A stretch of DNA of 12,821 bases from Phycisphaerales bacterium (GTDB lineage Bacteria; Planctomycetota; Phycisphaerae; Phycisphaerales; UBA1924), in NCBI GenBank assembly GCA_003511945.1, contig DOJA01000239.1:1-12821 (forward strand). The letters are read 5' to 3'. This document shows, piece by piece, positions 7,297 through 12,583 of the stretch; the first letter of the stretch is position 1; each line of letters opens with the position of its first letter. The notes beneath the pieces were generated by a model. The model saw only the letters and a list, made by a program, of their open reading frames with translations, had not been told where the DNA came from and made no database searches. The position numbers and the translations under genes are program-made.

Positions 7297-7904
7297 GCGA
7301 CACCCTCTTCCTCGCGCGCCATCGCGATGATCGCCTCCGCGGCGCTCCGCAGGTCCGGCGCCAGCGCGTCCACCGCGTCGCCCCCGTCGGACTCCGCGGG
7401 CCACTCATCGCCGATGAGAATGGTCCGGCACCCCGCCGCACGACCCGCCTGACAATCCCGCACCGCGTCCCCCACCATCCACGAGCGCGACAGGTCCAGC
7501 CCCAGCACCTCCGCCGCGTCCAGGATCATCCCCGGGCGCGGCTTGCGCCAGAAGTGCTCGACATCGAACCCCGGCGCCACCCCCCGCGGATGGAACGGGC
7601 AGAACCGGAACGCCTCCACCAGCCCGCCCAGCAGTTCGTTCAATCGCTCGTTGACCGCGTGCACCGCATCAACGCCGAACCTCCCCCGCGCCACCCCGCC
7701 CTGATTGGACACCACAACCAGCGTGAACCCCGCGCGACGCAGCGACAGGCACGCCCCGCGCACCCCGGGCAGCAGCTCCACGAGCCCGGGGTCGCCCAGG
7801 TCGCCATCCGGCGCCACCGCGCGGCAGGCGATCAGCGTGTCGTCACGGTCCAGGAACACCGCGGGCAGGCCCGGCGACATCGGCGTGTCGTGCTGAGCGC
7901 TCAC
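7293..7904 (-). CDS. HAD-family phosphatase, GmhB/histidinol-phosphatase type
   Basis: This 203-aa HAD-superfamily hydrolase is of the group containing D-glycero-manno-heptose 1,7-bisphosphate phosphatase. Motif I is FLDRDDTL with nucleophile Asp19 and acid Asp21; the usual following Gly is Asp here. Motif II is VVVSNQGGVARG (Ser66). Motif III is RKPRPGM around Lys121. Motif IV is VGDAVRD (Asp136, Asp140). Compared from memory with E. coli GmhB, the zinc loop (CxH ... CxCRKP) is degraded: Cys102 remains, but the other ligands align with Phe104, His117 and Trp119. Start GTG 7904 is favoured by TATCGT ending 7 bases upstream; ATG 7880 is the alternative. It leads the HAD/unknown/GT9 operon, and the GT9 partner supports a heptose pathway role. 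Confidence 0.8.
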   Translation of the reverse strand: MSAQHDTPMSPGLPAVFLDRDDTLIACRAVAPDGDLGDPGLVELLPGVRGACLSLRRAGFTLVVVSNQGGVARGRFGVDAVHAVNERLNELLGGLVEAFRFCPFHPRGVAPGFDVEHFWRKPRPGMILDAAEVLGLDLSRSWMVGDAVRDCQAGRAAGCRTILIGDEWPAESDGGDAVDALAPDLRSAAEAIIAMAREEEGVA

Positions 7905-7911
7905 AGCCAGA

Positions 7912-7917
7912 ACGATA
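7912..7917 (-). promoter_or_regulatory. -10 element of the HAD/GT9 operon, leaderless arrangement
   Basis: On the minus strand TATCGT is followed by 7 bases and GTG 7904. It lies in the 31-base gap after the stop of the Fur-family gene, so the operon may have its own promoter in addition to read-through. Confidence 0.4.
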
Positions 7918-7935
7918 CGCGATCGCGCGGTCGGA

Positions 7936-8397
7936 TCACCCGCCGACGCCGTCCGCGCACCCCTCGCAGGTCCCGTGCAGGTACACATCCTGCTGGCGGA
8001 CCCTGAACCGTTCGGCGGCCTTGCGCCCCTTGAACGCCACCGAGATGGTCGCGTCCGCCAGGCAGCGCACCGTGCCGCAGGCGTCGCAGACGAAGTGCGC
8101 GTGCCGATCGTGGGCATCGCCCAGGATCCCGAAGCGCCACACGCGGTCGCCCGGGTCCATCCGGTGCGCCAGCCCCGCCTCGACCAGCGAGTTGAGCGTG
8201 CGGTACACCGTCACCCGGTCCGCCTCGCCCGGGTCCACCGCGTCGATGATGTCCTGCGCCGCCGCCGGCGCGGGCTGGGCGCTCAGCGCGCGGAGCACGG
8301 CCAGGCGGGCCGTCGTCGCCCGCAGCCCGCCGGCGTGCAGGCGCTCCCGCCACCGCGACTCATCGAACCCCGCCTCAGTGGTCGTCGCTCGCGCCAT
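7936..8397 (-). CDS. Fur-family metalloregulator (Fur/Zur/PerR)
   Basis: This 153-aa DNA-binding repressor has the family's winged-helix domain at residues about 15-85, with recognition helix DRVTVYRTLNSLVEAGL. The dimerisation/metal domain follows: HDRHAHFVCDACGTVRCL gives metal-ligand His96, His99 and His101, and Cys104 and Cys107. The C-terminal CEGC gives Cys144 and Cys147, which should complete a structural Cys4 zinc site. Subfamily (iron, zinc or peroxide) cannot be settled from sequence; the His-rich HDRHAH stretch is common to several. ATG 8397 has no evident ribosome site. A 13-bp inverted repeat and a TTGACC -35-like element lie 27-68 bases upstream, suggesting autoregulation. It lies upstream of the HAD operon on the same strand. 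Confidence 0.88.
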   Translation of the reverse strand: MARATTTEAGFDESRWRERLHAGGLRATTARLAVLRALSAQPAPAAAQDIIDAVDPGEADRVTVYRTLNSLVEAGLAHRMDPGDRVWRFGILGDAHDRHAHFVCDACGTVRCLADATISVAFKGRKAAERFRVRQQDVYLHGTCEGCADGVGG

Positions 8398-8423
8398 CGG
8401 GTGTACAGCAGCTTCTGCTCGGG

Positions 8424-8465
8424 TGTCTCGTGACGGTCAACTTGCTGGAGCGCCGTCACGAGACA
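8424..8465. promoter_or_regulatory. Long inverted repeat upstream of the Fur-family gene, possible operator
   Basis: TGTCTCGTGACGG (8424-8436) and CCGTCACGAGACA (8453-8465) are perfect 13-base complementary arms around a 16-base centre. On the minus strand TTGACC (8435-8440), a good -35 match, falls at the inner edge of one arm. No T-tract follows on either side, so it is not an ordinary terminator. It could be an operator for the Fur-family gene or an RNA hairpin. Confidence 0.45.
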
Positions 8466-8479
8466 ACGCTCGGATGCGC

Positions 8480-8580
8480 AGGGCGCTGGGCCGCCTGGAC
8501 TTGCCTCCCAAGGCGGGCGATTCACTCGCCCGCCGCTCTAACCCTTCTCACTTCGTCCGCCGCGGCGGACGAAGTGCTCT
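8480..8580. repeat. Two-hairpin intergenic repeat, copy 2 (most intact)
   Basis: It has a perfect stem 1 (GGCGGGCGA at 8512-8520, loop TTCAC, TCGCCCGCC at 8526-8534) and a perfect 28-base palindrome centred at 8560/8561 (arms CACTTCGTCCGCCG and CGGCGGACGAAGTG). The right edge covers the first two bases of CTA 8579-8581, the complement of the DinB-like gene's stop codon. The left side lies near the inverted repeat upstream of the Fur-family gene. Confidence 0.78.
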
Positions 8581-9088
8581 AGTTCGCCGGGCCCATGCCC
8601 ATGATCCGACGCCAGGCGCTGATCTGACCCAGGTGCATCATCAGGTGGGCGCTCGTGAGGAAGGTCACCAAGGCCCCGATCGTCGGGAACCGCGCCGCCG
8701 TCTGCTCGTTGGGATTCGCCCGGGCGAAGACCTCGTCCCCCGTCTCGGCGGCCACCTCCAGCAGCACGCGGTACCGGTCCCGGAACCGGGCCATGATCTG
8801 CTCCATCGGCGGATAGACGGTCCCGTCGGGATCGTCCTTGCACACCGCCTTGGCGTTGAACATCTCCTCCCACTTCTCGTCGGGCCGGGCCAGCTCCGGA
8901 CGCCCCAGCAGGGGCAGCAGCCGCTCGGGGTAGATCGCCAGATGCCCGTAGTTGAACGCCGGGCTGTTCGTGTTCACCCCCTTGGGCATGCGCCGGAACT
9001 GGTCGGCGCCGATGCCCGAGGCGACGCGATCGGCGTACCCCATCGTCAGCGTGTTCAGAGACTTGATGATCGACGCGACCTGGCCCAT
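8579..9088 (-). CDS. DinB-like metal-binding four-helix protein
   Basis: This 169-aa protein is predicted to be an all-helical bundle of the DinB/YfiT-like superfamily. Putative metal ligands are His49 in NYGHLAIYPE, and His148 and His152 in AHLMMHLGQISAWRR, matching the family's three-histidine pattern. The family includes thiol-dependent transferases and stress-linked proteins, but most members have no defined reaction, and none is claimed here. ATG 9088 is chosen because AAGGAG lies shortly upstream; an in-frame upstream start at 9133 would bury that site. The stop codon overlaps repeat copy 2. Upstream lies the terminator and candidate ncRNA region, so expression could depend on attenuation or on a separate promoter around 9130. 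Confidence 0.85.
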   Translation of the reverse strand: MGQVASIIKSLNTLTMGYADRVASGIGADQFRRMPKGVNTNSPAFNYGHLAIYPERLLPLLGRPELARPDEKWEEMFNAKAVCKDDPDGTVYPPMEQIMARFRDRYRVLLEVAAETGDEVFARANPNEQTAARFPTIGALVTFLTSAHLMMHLGQISAWRRIMGMGPAN

Positions 9089-9214
9089 CGTCCGCTCCTT
9101 CCTGAACCCTCCGGCGCGGAGGCGTGGCGTCATGGTAGCGCGCGACGATCCCGGGCGACGCCACGCGCCCGCGGGCCGGCCGGGAGGACCGGGAGCCGAC
9201 AGTCGGCCACCCTC

Positions 9215-9256
9215 AAGAAAACAAAGCCGCCCGCGGCTATGCCTTCCGCGGGCGGC
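9215..9256 (-). terminator. Intrinsic terminator on the minus strand
   Basis: A perfect 11-bp stem (GCCGCCCGCGG at 9226-9236, CCGCGGGCGGC at 9246-9256) has a 9-base loop. On the minus strand it is followed directly by TTTGTTTTCTT. It terminates transcripts coming from the right, where no clear protein gene exists before the SPOR-like lipoprotein. Confidence 0.75.
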
Positions 9257-9582
9257 GGCCGTCGTCTGCAGTCATGCTTCAACTAATGGGGTGCTTGCTC
9301 CTCTTACTTGCCCGCTTTCGCGGACTCCAACGCCCCGCTCGCGGACCGACGACGACAGAACACATACGAACGAACTGCCGAGAGCAACGCCGCACCGCGC
9401 CCGACGACGCGCCGCGACAAACGCGAACCCCGGGGGCGTTCGCGTGCGCACACAGGCCATCCCGCAATCCCGGATCGGCTCTCTCCTGGCGCCGGGAGAA
9501 CGACCGGCCGCGCCACCGCGCCGGACGACCCGACCCATTGCGACAGACCCGTTCGGCGCCTCCTGTGCTCAGCGCCGGACGA
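9222..9582 (-). ncRNA. Candidate structured ncRNA or attenuated leader, about 360 nt
   Basis: The unit is bounded by a promoter candidate at 9589-9616 and the terminator at 9226-9256. The open frames inside lack the strong third-position GC bias of the surrounding genes. Read on the minus strand it contains CCGC-GAAA-GCGG, a GNRA tetraloop hairpin at 9312-9323. A hairpin at 9421-9445 has 8-bp arms ACGCGAAC/GTTCGCGT, and one at 9555-9576 has 5-bp arms GGCGC/GCGCC. I looked for conserved cores of RNase P RNA and tmRNA and did not find them. The terminator ends about 130 bases before the DinB-like start, so this could instead be an attenuated 5' leader for that gene. Both boundaries are predicted by eye. 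Confidence 0.35.
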
Positions 9583-9588
9583 TCCCGA

Positions 9589-9616
9589 AACATACTCGAT
9601 GCCGATGATCGGGCAA
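9589..9616 (-). promoter_or_regulatory. Sigma70-like promoter candidate for the 9222-9582 transcript
   Basis: On the minus strand TTGCCC (9611-9616), a 16-base spacer and TATGTT (9589-9594) each match 4 of 6 consensus bases. It points into the non-coding region that ends at the intrinsic terminator. Confidence 0.35.
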
Positions 9617-9732
9617 GCACGCTCCGTGTCATTCTCGCGCGAATCCGCAGAATCCGCCCACCTTTCGCCGAGAACCGTCGGGCGGCCTTTTCCCCGTCTT
9701 CCCAGATTCGCGGGGTTTACCCGGCCTTTTCC

Positions 9733-10581
9733 TCAGGGCAACCGGACCAGCGTGCTGGGCTGCTGGCGCTCGACCCCGTCCGAGCGCTCGACGATGGGGA
9801 ACTGGCCGTTGAGGAGGTTGAGCGGGTAGCGCTGCTGCAGGGCGATCATCGCCGGGTTCCGGGGCTGAAGGGAGGCGTCGAAGTCCCGATCGCCGAAAAT
9901 GCCCACGGTCACCGAGCTCCGGGCCGCCCCGTGGAAGTAGAAGGCGAGTTCGCCGTCACGCCGCAGTTGCGCCGCGGCGGCTTCCGCGGCCCTCTTCGCG
10001 TCCTCCCGTTTGGCGGACTCGTAGACCGCGACCTGGAGCGAATACCCCGCCGCCGGTCCGAACGCCTGGCGGGCCGTGGCCAGATTCAATTCGGGGATTG
10101 CCCCTGGATCCGTCGCGCCGCCACCCCCCGGCGCCGGGGCCAGGAAGGCCGTCGCGAAGGGGCTCTCGTTCCCGCGACGCCAGGTGCGCGTGCGCCGCAG
10201 GTCTTCCTGGGCTCGCGGATCCCTCGGAGACGGGTAGGCACCCACCACGACCGCCGAGCCCCGGGGCGTCTCCCGGACGGAGACATCCGATCTTCCCAGC
10301 CACCCGGCGACTTCTGAGGCGCGGGCCGCGGCTCGTGGCCCGGCATCGGCCCCGGAATACCCCTCCAGCACGATCGACCAGACCGCCTCTCCCGCCGGGT
10401 CACCGCCCGGAGCACGCGGCGTGAGCACCCCCTTCGATTCCGCGCCCCAGTCCCGCTGGCGCGGCTCGTCCGTCGCGCACCCTCCAGACCCGTGGACCAG
10501 AGCCAACACAAGGGCGACCGCGATTACCCAATCAAAAAACGAACACCTGTTCAGGGGCGATGGTCCCCGGAACCGGTGCAT
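9733..10581 (-). CDS. Lipoprotein with two SPOR-like repeats
   Basis: This 282-aa product has an N-terminal hydrophobic segment (WVIAVALVLALVHGSGG) ending in a lipobox with Cys35, so it should be a lipid-anchored envelope protein. Two segments share a SPOR-like pattern of strand, helix and strand ending in V-V-G-x-[YF]. The first runs from WSIVLEGY at 68 to VVVGAY at 116; the second from YSLQVAVYES at 170 to VTVGIFG at 230. SPOR domains bind denuded peptidoglycan, which would suit an envelope or cell-division role. The match is by pattern only and the repeats are divergent. Start: ATG 10581 places the signal peptide normally; ATG 10620 and 10623 and TTG 10671 are in-frame alternatives. Divergent from the FlgM-like gene. 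GC3-rich and coding throughout. Confidence 0.75.
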   Translation of the reverse strand: MHRFRGPSPLNRCSFFDWVIAVALVLALVHGSGGCATDEPRQRDWGAESKGVLTPRAPGGDPAGEAVWSIVLEGYSGADAGPRAAARASEVAGWLGRSDVSVRETPRGSAVVVGAYPSPRDPRAQEDLRRTRTWRRGNESPFATAFLAPAPGGGGATDPGAIPELNLATARQAFGPAAGYSLQVAVYESAKREDAKRAAEAAAAQLRRDGELAFYFHGAARSSVTVGIFGDRDFDASLQPRNPAMIALQQRYPLNLLNGQFPIVERSDGVERQQPSTLVRLP

Positions 10582-10882
10582 CGCAAGGACTTTTCGCTCG
10601 TCCCGGGTCCGGTTATTCATCATAAGACCATGATTTCCAGCACTTTGAATGAAATTCTCGAATTCGTTCAATGTTGAGCGCCGCGCGCACGGGGGGTCGA
10701 TAGAAGGTACCGCACCGCGAGGTGGACCGTCGCACGGAAAGGGCGTCGGGCGCTTCGCACGAGTCCTCCATCCGCACGCCGCTCACGGACGAGCACCCGC
10801 TGCGAAACCCTTCGGCCCTGCCGCGGGTGTTGTCCTTCGGCTGCCCTCTGCCCGTCGCGCGCCTTGAATCGGAGCATCCGCC
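10582..10882. other. Divergent intergenic region (lipoprotein / FlgM-like)
   Basis: About 300 bases without a convincing gene. It holds the AT-rich patch with the lipoprotein promoter candidate. On the plus strand there is a small GNRA-type hairpin (CACC-GCGA-GGTG, 10713-10724) and a 7-bp inverted repeat (CACCCGC at 10794-10800, GCGGGTG at 10823-10829). These may be structured parts of the 5' leader of the FlgM-like gene; I could not match them to a riboswitch class. Confidence 0.4.
10619..10649 (-). promoter_or_regulatory. Possible promoter of the SPOR-like lipoprotein gene
   Basis: In an unusually AT-rich patch, minus-strand TATGAT (10619-10624) lies 19 bases from TTCAAA (10644-10649). This would place the transcript start about 30 bases before ATG 10581. 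The spacing is long, so this is tentative. Confidence 0.3.
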
Positions 10883-11185
10883 ATGAGCCAGATCAACAAC
10901 CTCAACACTTCCGACCTCGCCCGCGTGACGACCTACGCCACCCATCGGACATCGATCGCCCCGGCTCAGGCCGACGCCGCCGCCGCTCCGACGACCACCG
11001 ACCCGAGGACCGACACCGTGGACTTCTCCGACCGCGCCCGCTTCCTCGAGGCCCTTCGCTCCAACACGGTCGTGCGGACTGAGCTGGTGGACCGGGTCCG
11101 CGCGGAGATCAGCGCGGGCGCCTACGACACGCCAGAGCGGCTTGAACAAGCGCTCCCCGGGCTGATCGAAGACATCGCCGGGTGA
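10883..11185 (+). CDS. flgM: FlgM-like anti-sigma factor (anti-sigma-28 family)
   Basis: This 100-aa protein has a low-complexity, Ala/Thr-rich N-terminal half and a conserved C-terminal half. DTVDFSDRARFLEALRS is followed by VRTELVDRVRAEISAGAYDTPERLEQAL, which is the FlgM pattern: a VELS-like segment, then helices with R-x-[ED]-L-V-x-x-[VI]-R and I-x-x-G-x-Y. FlgM binds and holds the flagellar sigma factor until the hook is finished; the disordered N-terminus and helical C-terminus fit this. ATG 10883 has GGAG at 10871-10874. No other flagellar gene is in the window, and no clear sigma-28 promoter is seen, so it may be an orphan copy or a relative acting on another sigma factor. Confidence 0.7.
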   Translation: MSQINNLNTSDLARVTTYATHRTSIAPAQADAAAAPTTTDPRTDTVDFSDRARFLEALRSNTVVRTELVDRVRAEISAGAYDTPERLEQALPGLIEDIAG

Positions 11186-11326
11186 TCGACCACGGGGCGC
11201 GGCGGCGTTTGATGCCCTCGCGGGCGATTGCACTCGAGTCGGAGCGGGATCGCCACACACTCGCGGCTGGAAAGGCGTCCGGTCCTTCGCTGACGACCGG
11301 GAGCGCGACTCTTCTGATCCCGGTGT

Positions 11327-11386
11327 CTTGCCGTCGAAAGTGGGCGATTCACTCGCCCGCCGCTCGGCCCCTTCTTGATTCGTCTA
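11327..11386. repeat. Two-hairpin intergenic repeat, copy 3 (partial)
   Basis: Aligns without gaps to 8500-8559 with about 47 of 60 bases identical by hand count. Stem 1 is kept (GTGGGCGA, loop TTCAC, TCGCCCGC, with one U.G-type pair), but stem 2 is lost after ATTCGTC. It lies in the gap between the stops of the FlgM-like gene and the small lipoprotein. The rest of that 226-base gap shows nothing else I recognise. Confidence 0.65.
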
Positions 11387-11411
11387 CACGCCGAGCGTGC
11401 GAACGCAGCGC

Positions 11412-11915
11412 CTAGAGGCGGCGTTCCGCGCTGAGCTGCCGCCCCGACGGAAGGCGGAGCCAGGCACGGAGCACCAGCGCCTCGGAGCCCCGCGCGGCCC
11501 CGGTCACGCCCCGGAGCGATACCCGGTAGGTGCGGGTGACGCGGTCGTAGGCCTCAGCATTGATCGCGGGGTCGGAGAGGTCGACGGCCCAGCGGGCGAT
11601 CTGTTCGCGCTCGCCCAGGCCCAGCACCGGCCCCCGCTCGCGGTAGAGCTCCAGCCGGAGCACGCCGAGCGTCTTGACCTCGTCCGACGCCTCATCGAGG
11701 AAGACGAGGTGGGCGTCGATGGTCGAGCCCCGTCCGTTGGCGGGGCGCTCGATGCTGGTCAGCGGATGGATCTCGATGCGCTGCGGGGTGAACGCCGGCG
11801 AGGGGGAGGGAGGAACCTCGCCCGCCGCCTTGGGGCGGATGGAGCAGGAGCACACGGGACAGGCCACGAGGCCTGCGGCGATGAACGCGATCGTGCGTCG
11901 CGATGGACGGGTCAT
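11412..11915 (-). CDS. Small lipoprotein of unknown function
   Basis: This 167-aa product has a short basic N-terminus, the hydrophobic run TIAFIAAGLVAC, and a lipobox LVAC with Cys19. Two more cysteines (22 and 24) follow in PVCSC. After a proline-rich linker (to about residue 42) the domain looks like a beta-sandwich: alternating strands such as RIEIHPL, IDAHLVFLD, LGVLRLELYRE, YRVSLRGV, LVLRAWLRLP. I cannot assign a family. It would be anchored to the inner or outer membrane. Start ATG 11915 has TAGACT ending 8 bases upstream and no ribosome site, fitting a leaderless message. rdgB ends 50 bases upstream on the same strand. Confidence 0.75.
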   Translation of the reverse strand: MTRPSRRTIAFIAAGLVACPVCSCSIRPKAAGEVPPSPSPAFTPQRIEIHPLTSIERPANGRGSTIDAHLVFLDEASDEVKTLGVLRLELYRERGPVLGLGEREQIARWAVDLSDPAINAEAYDRVTRTYRVSLRGVTGAARGSEALVLRAWLRLPSGRQLSAERRL

Positions 11916-11923
11916 CAGAGTTC

Positions 11924-11929
11924 AGTCTA
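11924..11929 (-). promoter_or_regulatory. -10 element of the small lipoprotein gene, leaderless arrangement
   Basis: On the minus strand TAGACT is followed by 8 bases and ATG 11915, in the 50-base gap after rdgB. Confidence 0.4.
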
Positions 11930-11965
11930 ACCGCTGGGCGGCAAGGGTCTTGGAAGAACTGCCGA

Positions 11966-12583
11966 TCATCGAGAGTCGCGCAGGATCTGCGGGACCATGG
12001 CCTTTGCGGCGGCGGCCCGGTGGCTGCGGGTGTTCTTCTCTCCCGTTGTGAGCTCGGCGCTGGTGCGCCCGTCGGTGAGCAGCAGGAGCGGGTCGTAACC
12101 GAACCCGTTCGAGCCGCGGGGGGCGGGGGCGATGCGCCCGGAGAACTCGCCGCGGCTTGTCGCGACGATGTGTCCCCGAGGGTCGGCGAGGGCCATCACG
12201 CAGACAAAGCGGGCGCCGCGGTCCTTGTCGGGCACACCCTCGAGCGCCGCAAGGAGCTTGCGGTTGTTGCGGGCGTCCCGCTCCGCCCGCGTCCCATCCG
12301 AGCCGGCGTAGTAGGCGGAATGAACCCCCGGTTCGCCGCGGAGGGCGTCGACTTCAAGGCCGGAATCGTCGGCGAGACACCAGCGTCCGGTCATGCGGGC
12401 ATAGGCGACGGCCTTGATGCGGGCGTTGCCTTCAAAGGTGTCGGCGTGTTCATCGGGCTCAGGGAACGGCCCTCCCGGCGCGTCCGACAGCGGGGCGACC
12501 GTGATCCCGAGCGGCGCGAAGATGGACTGCATCTCGGCCACCTTGTGCGGGTTGGCGGTAGCGAGCAGGAGCGAGGGATTCAT
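11966..12583 (-). CDS. rdgB: XTP/dITP diphosphatase (non-canonical purine NTP pyrophosphatase)
   Basis: Hydrolyses dITP, XTP and related deaminated purine nucleotides to monophosphates, keeping them out of DNA and RNA. The 205-aa length is typical of the RdgB/HAM1 family. Visible motifs in order: LATANPHKVAEM (residues 7-18, nucleotide-binding loop), DTFEGNARIKA (48-58), LADDSGLEVDAL (70-81, metal-binding acidic residues), GVHSAYYAG (86-94), NGFGYDP (159-165) and SHRA (187-190). ATG 12583 gives the standard N-terminus. No ribosome site is obvious, and the sequence immediately upstream is a GGGGTTC-type tandem repeat. The open frame continues upstream through low-complexity sequence that is not part of the family. 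Confidence 0.94.
   Translation of the reverse strand: MNPSLLLATANPHKVAEMQSIFAPLGITVAPLSDAPGGPFPEPDEHADTFEGNARIKAVAYARMTGRWCLADDSGLEVDALRGEPGVHSAYYAGSDGTRAERDARNNRKLLAALEGVPDKDRGARFVCVMALADPRGHIVATSRGEFSGRIAPAPRGSNGFGYDPLLLLTDGRTSAELTTGEKNTRSHRAAAAKAMVPQILRDSR

Noticed and set aside
9237..9275. 12-codon frame (ATG 9275, minus) running into the terminator as a leader peptide
   Set aside because: No ribosome site and no run of regulatory codons; its length is expected by chance.
9304..9516. 70-codon minus-strand frame inside the candidate ncRNA
   Set aside because: Third-position GC is clearly lower than in the real genes here, there is no ribosome site, and no recognisable motif.
9222..9582. 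RNase P RNA or tmRNA
   Set aside because: Size and boundaries would fit, but I found no GAGGAAAGTCC/ACAGAA cores of RNase P RNA, and no tRNA-like CCA end or proteolysis-tag frame of tmRNA.
9683..9732. 11-base direct repeat CGGCCTTTTCC at 9683-9693 and 9722-9732
   Set aside because: Short, only two copies, and no palindrome or gene boundary that would make it an attachment site.
10677..10703. Sigma-28 promoter for the FlgM-like gene (GTCGATAG resembles GCCGATAA)
   Set aside because: There is no TAAA-type -35 at the required spacing.
10682..10882. Cyclic-di-GMP or other known riboswitch in the FlgM-like leader
   Set aside because: Hairpins exist, but the conserved core sequence of the c-di-GMP-I class is not present on either strand.
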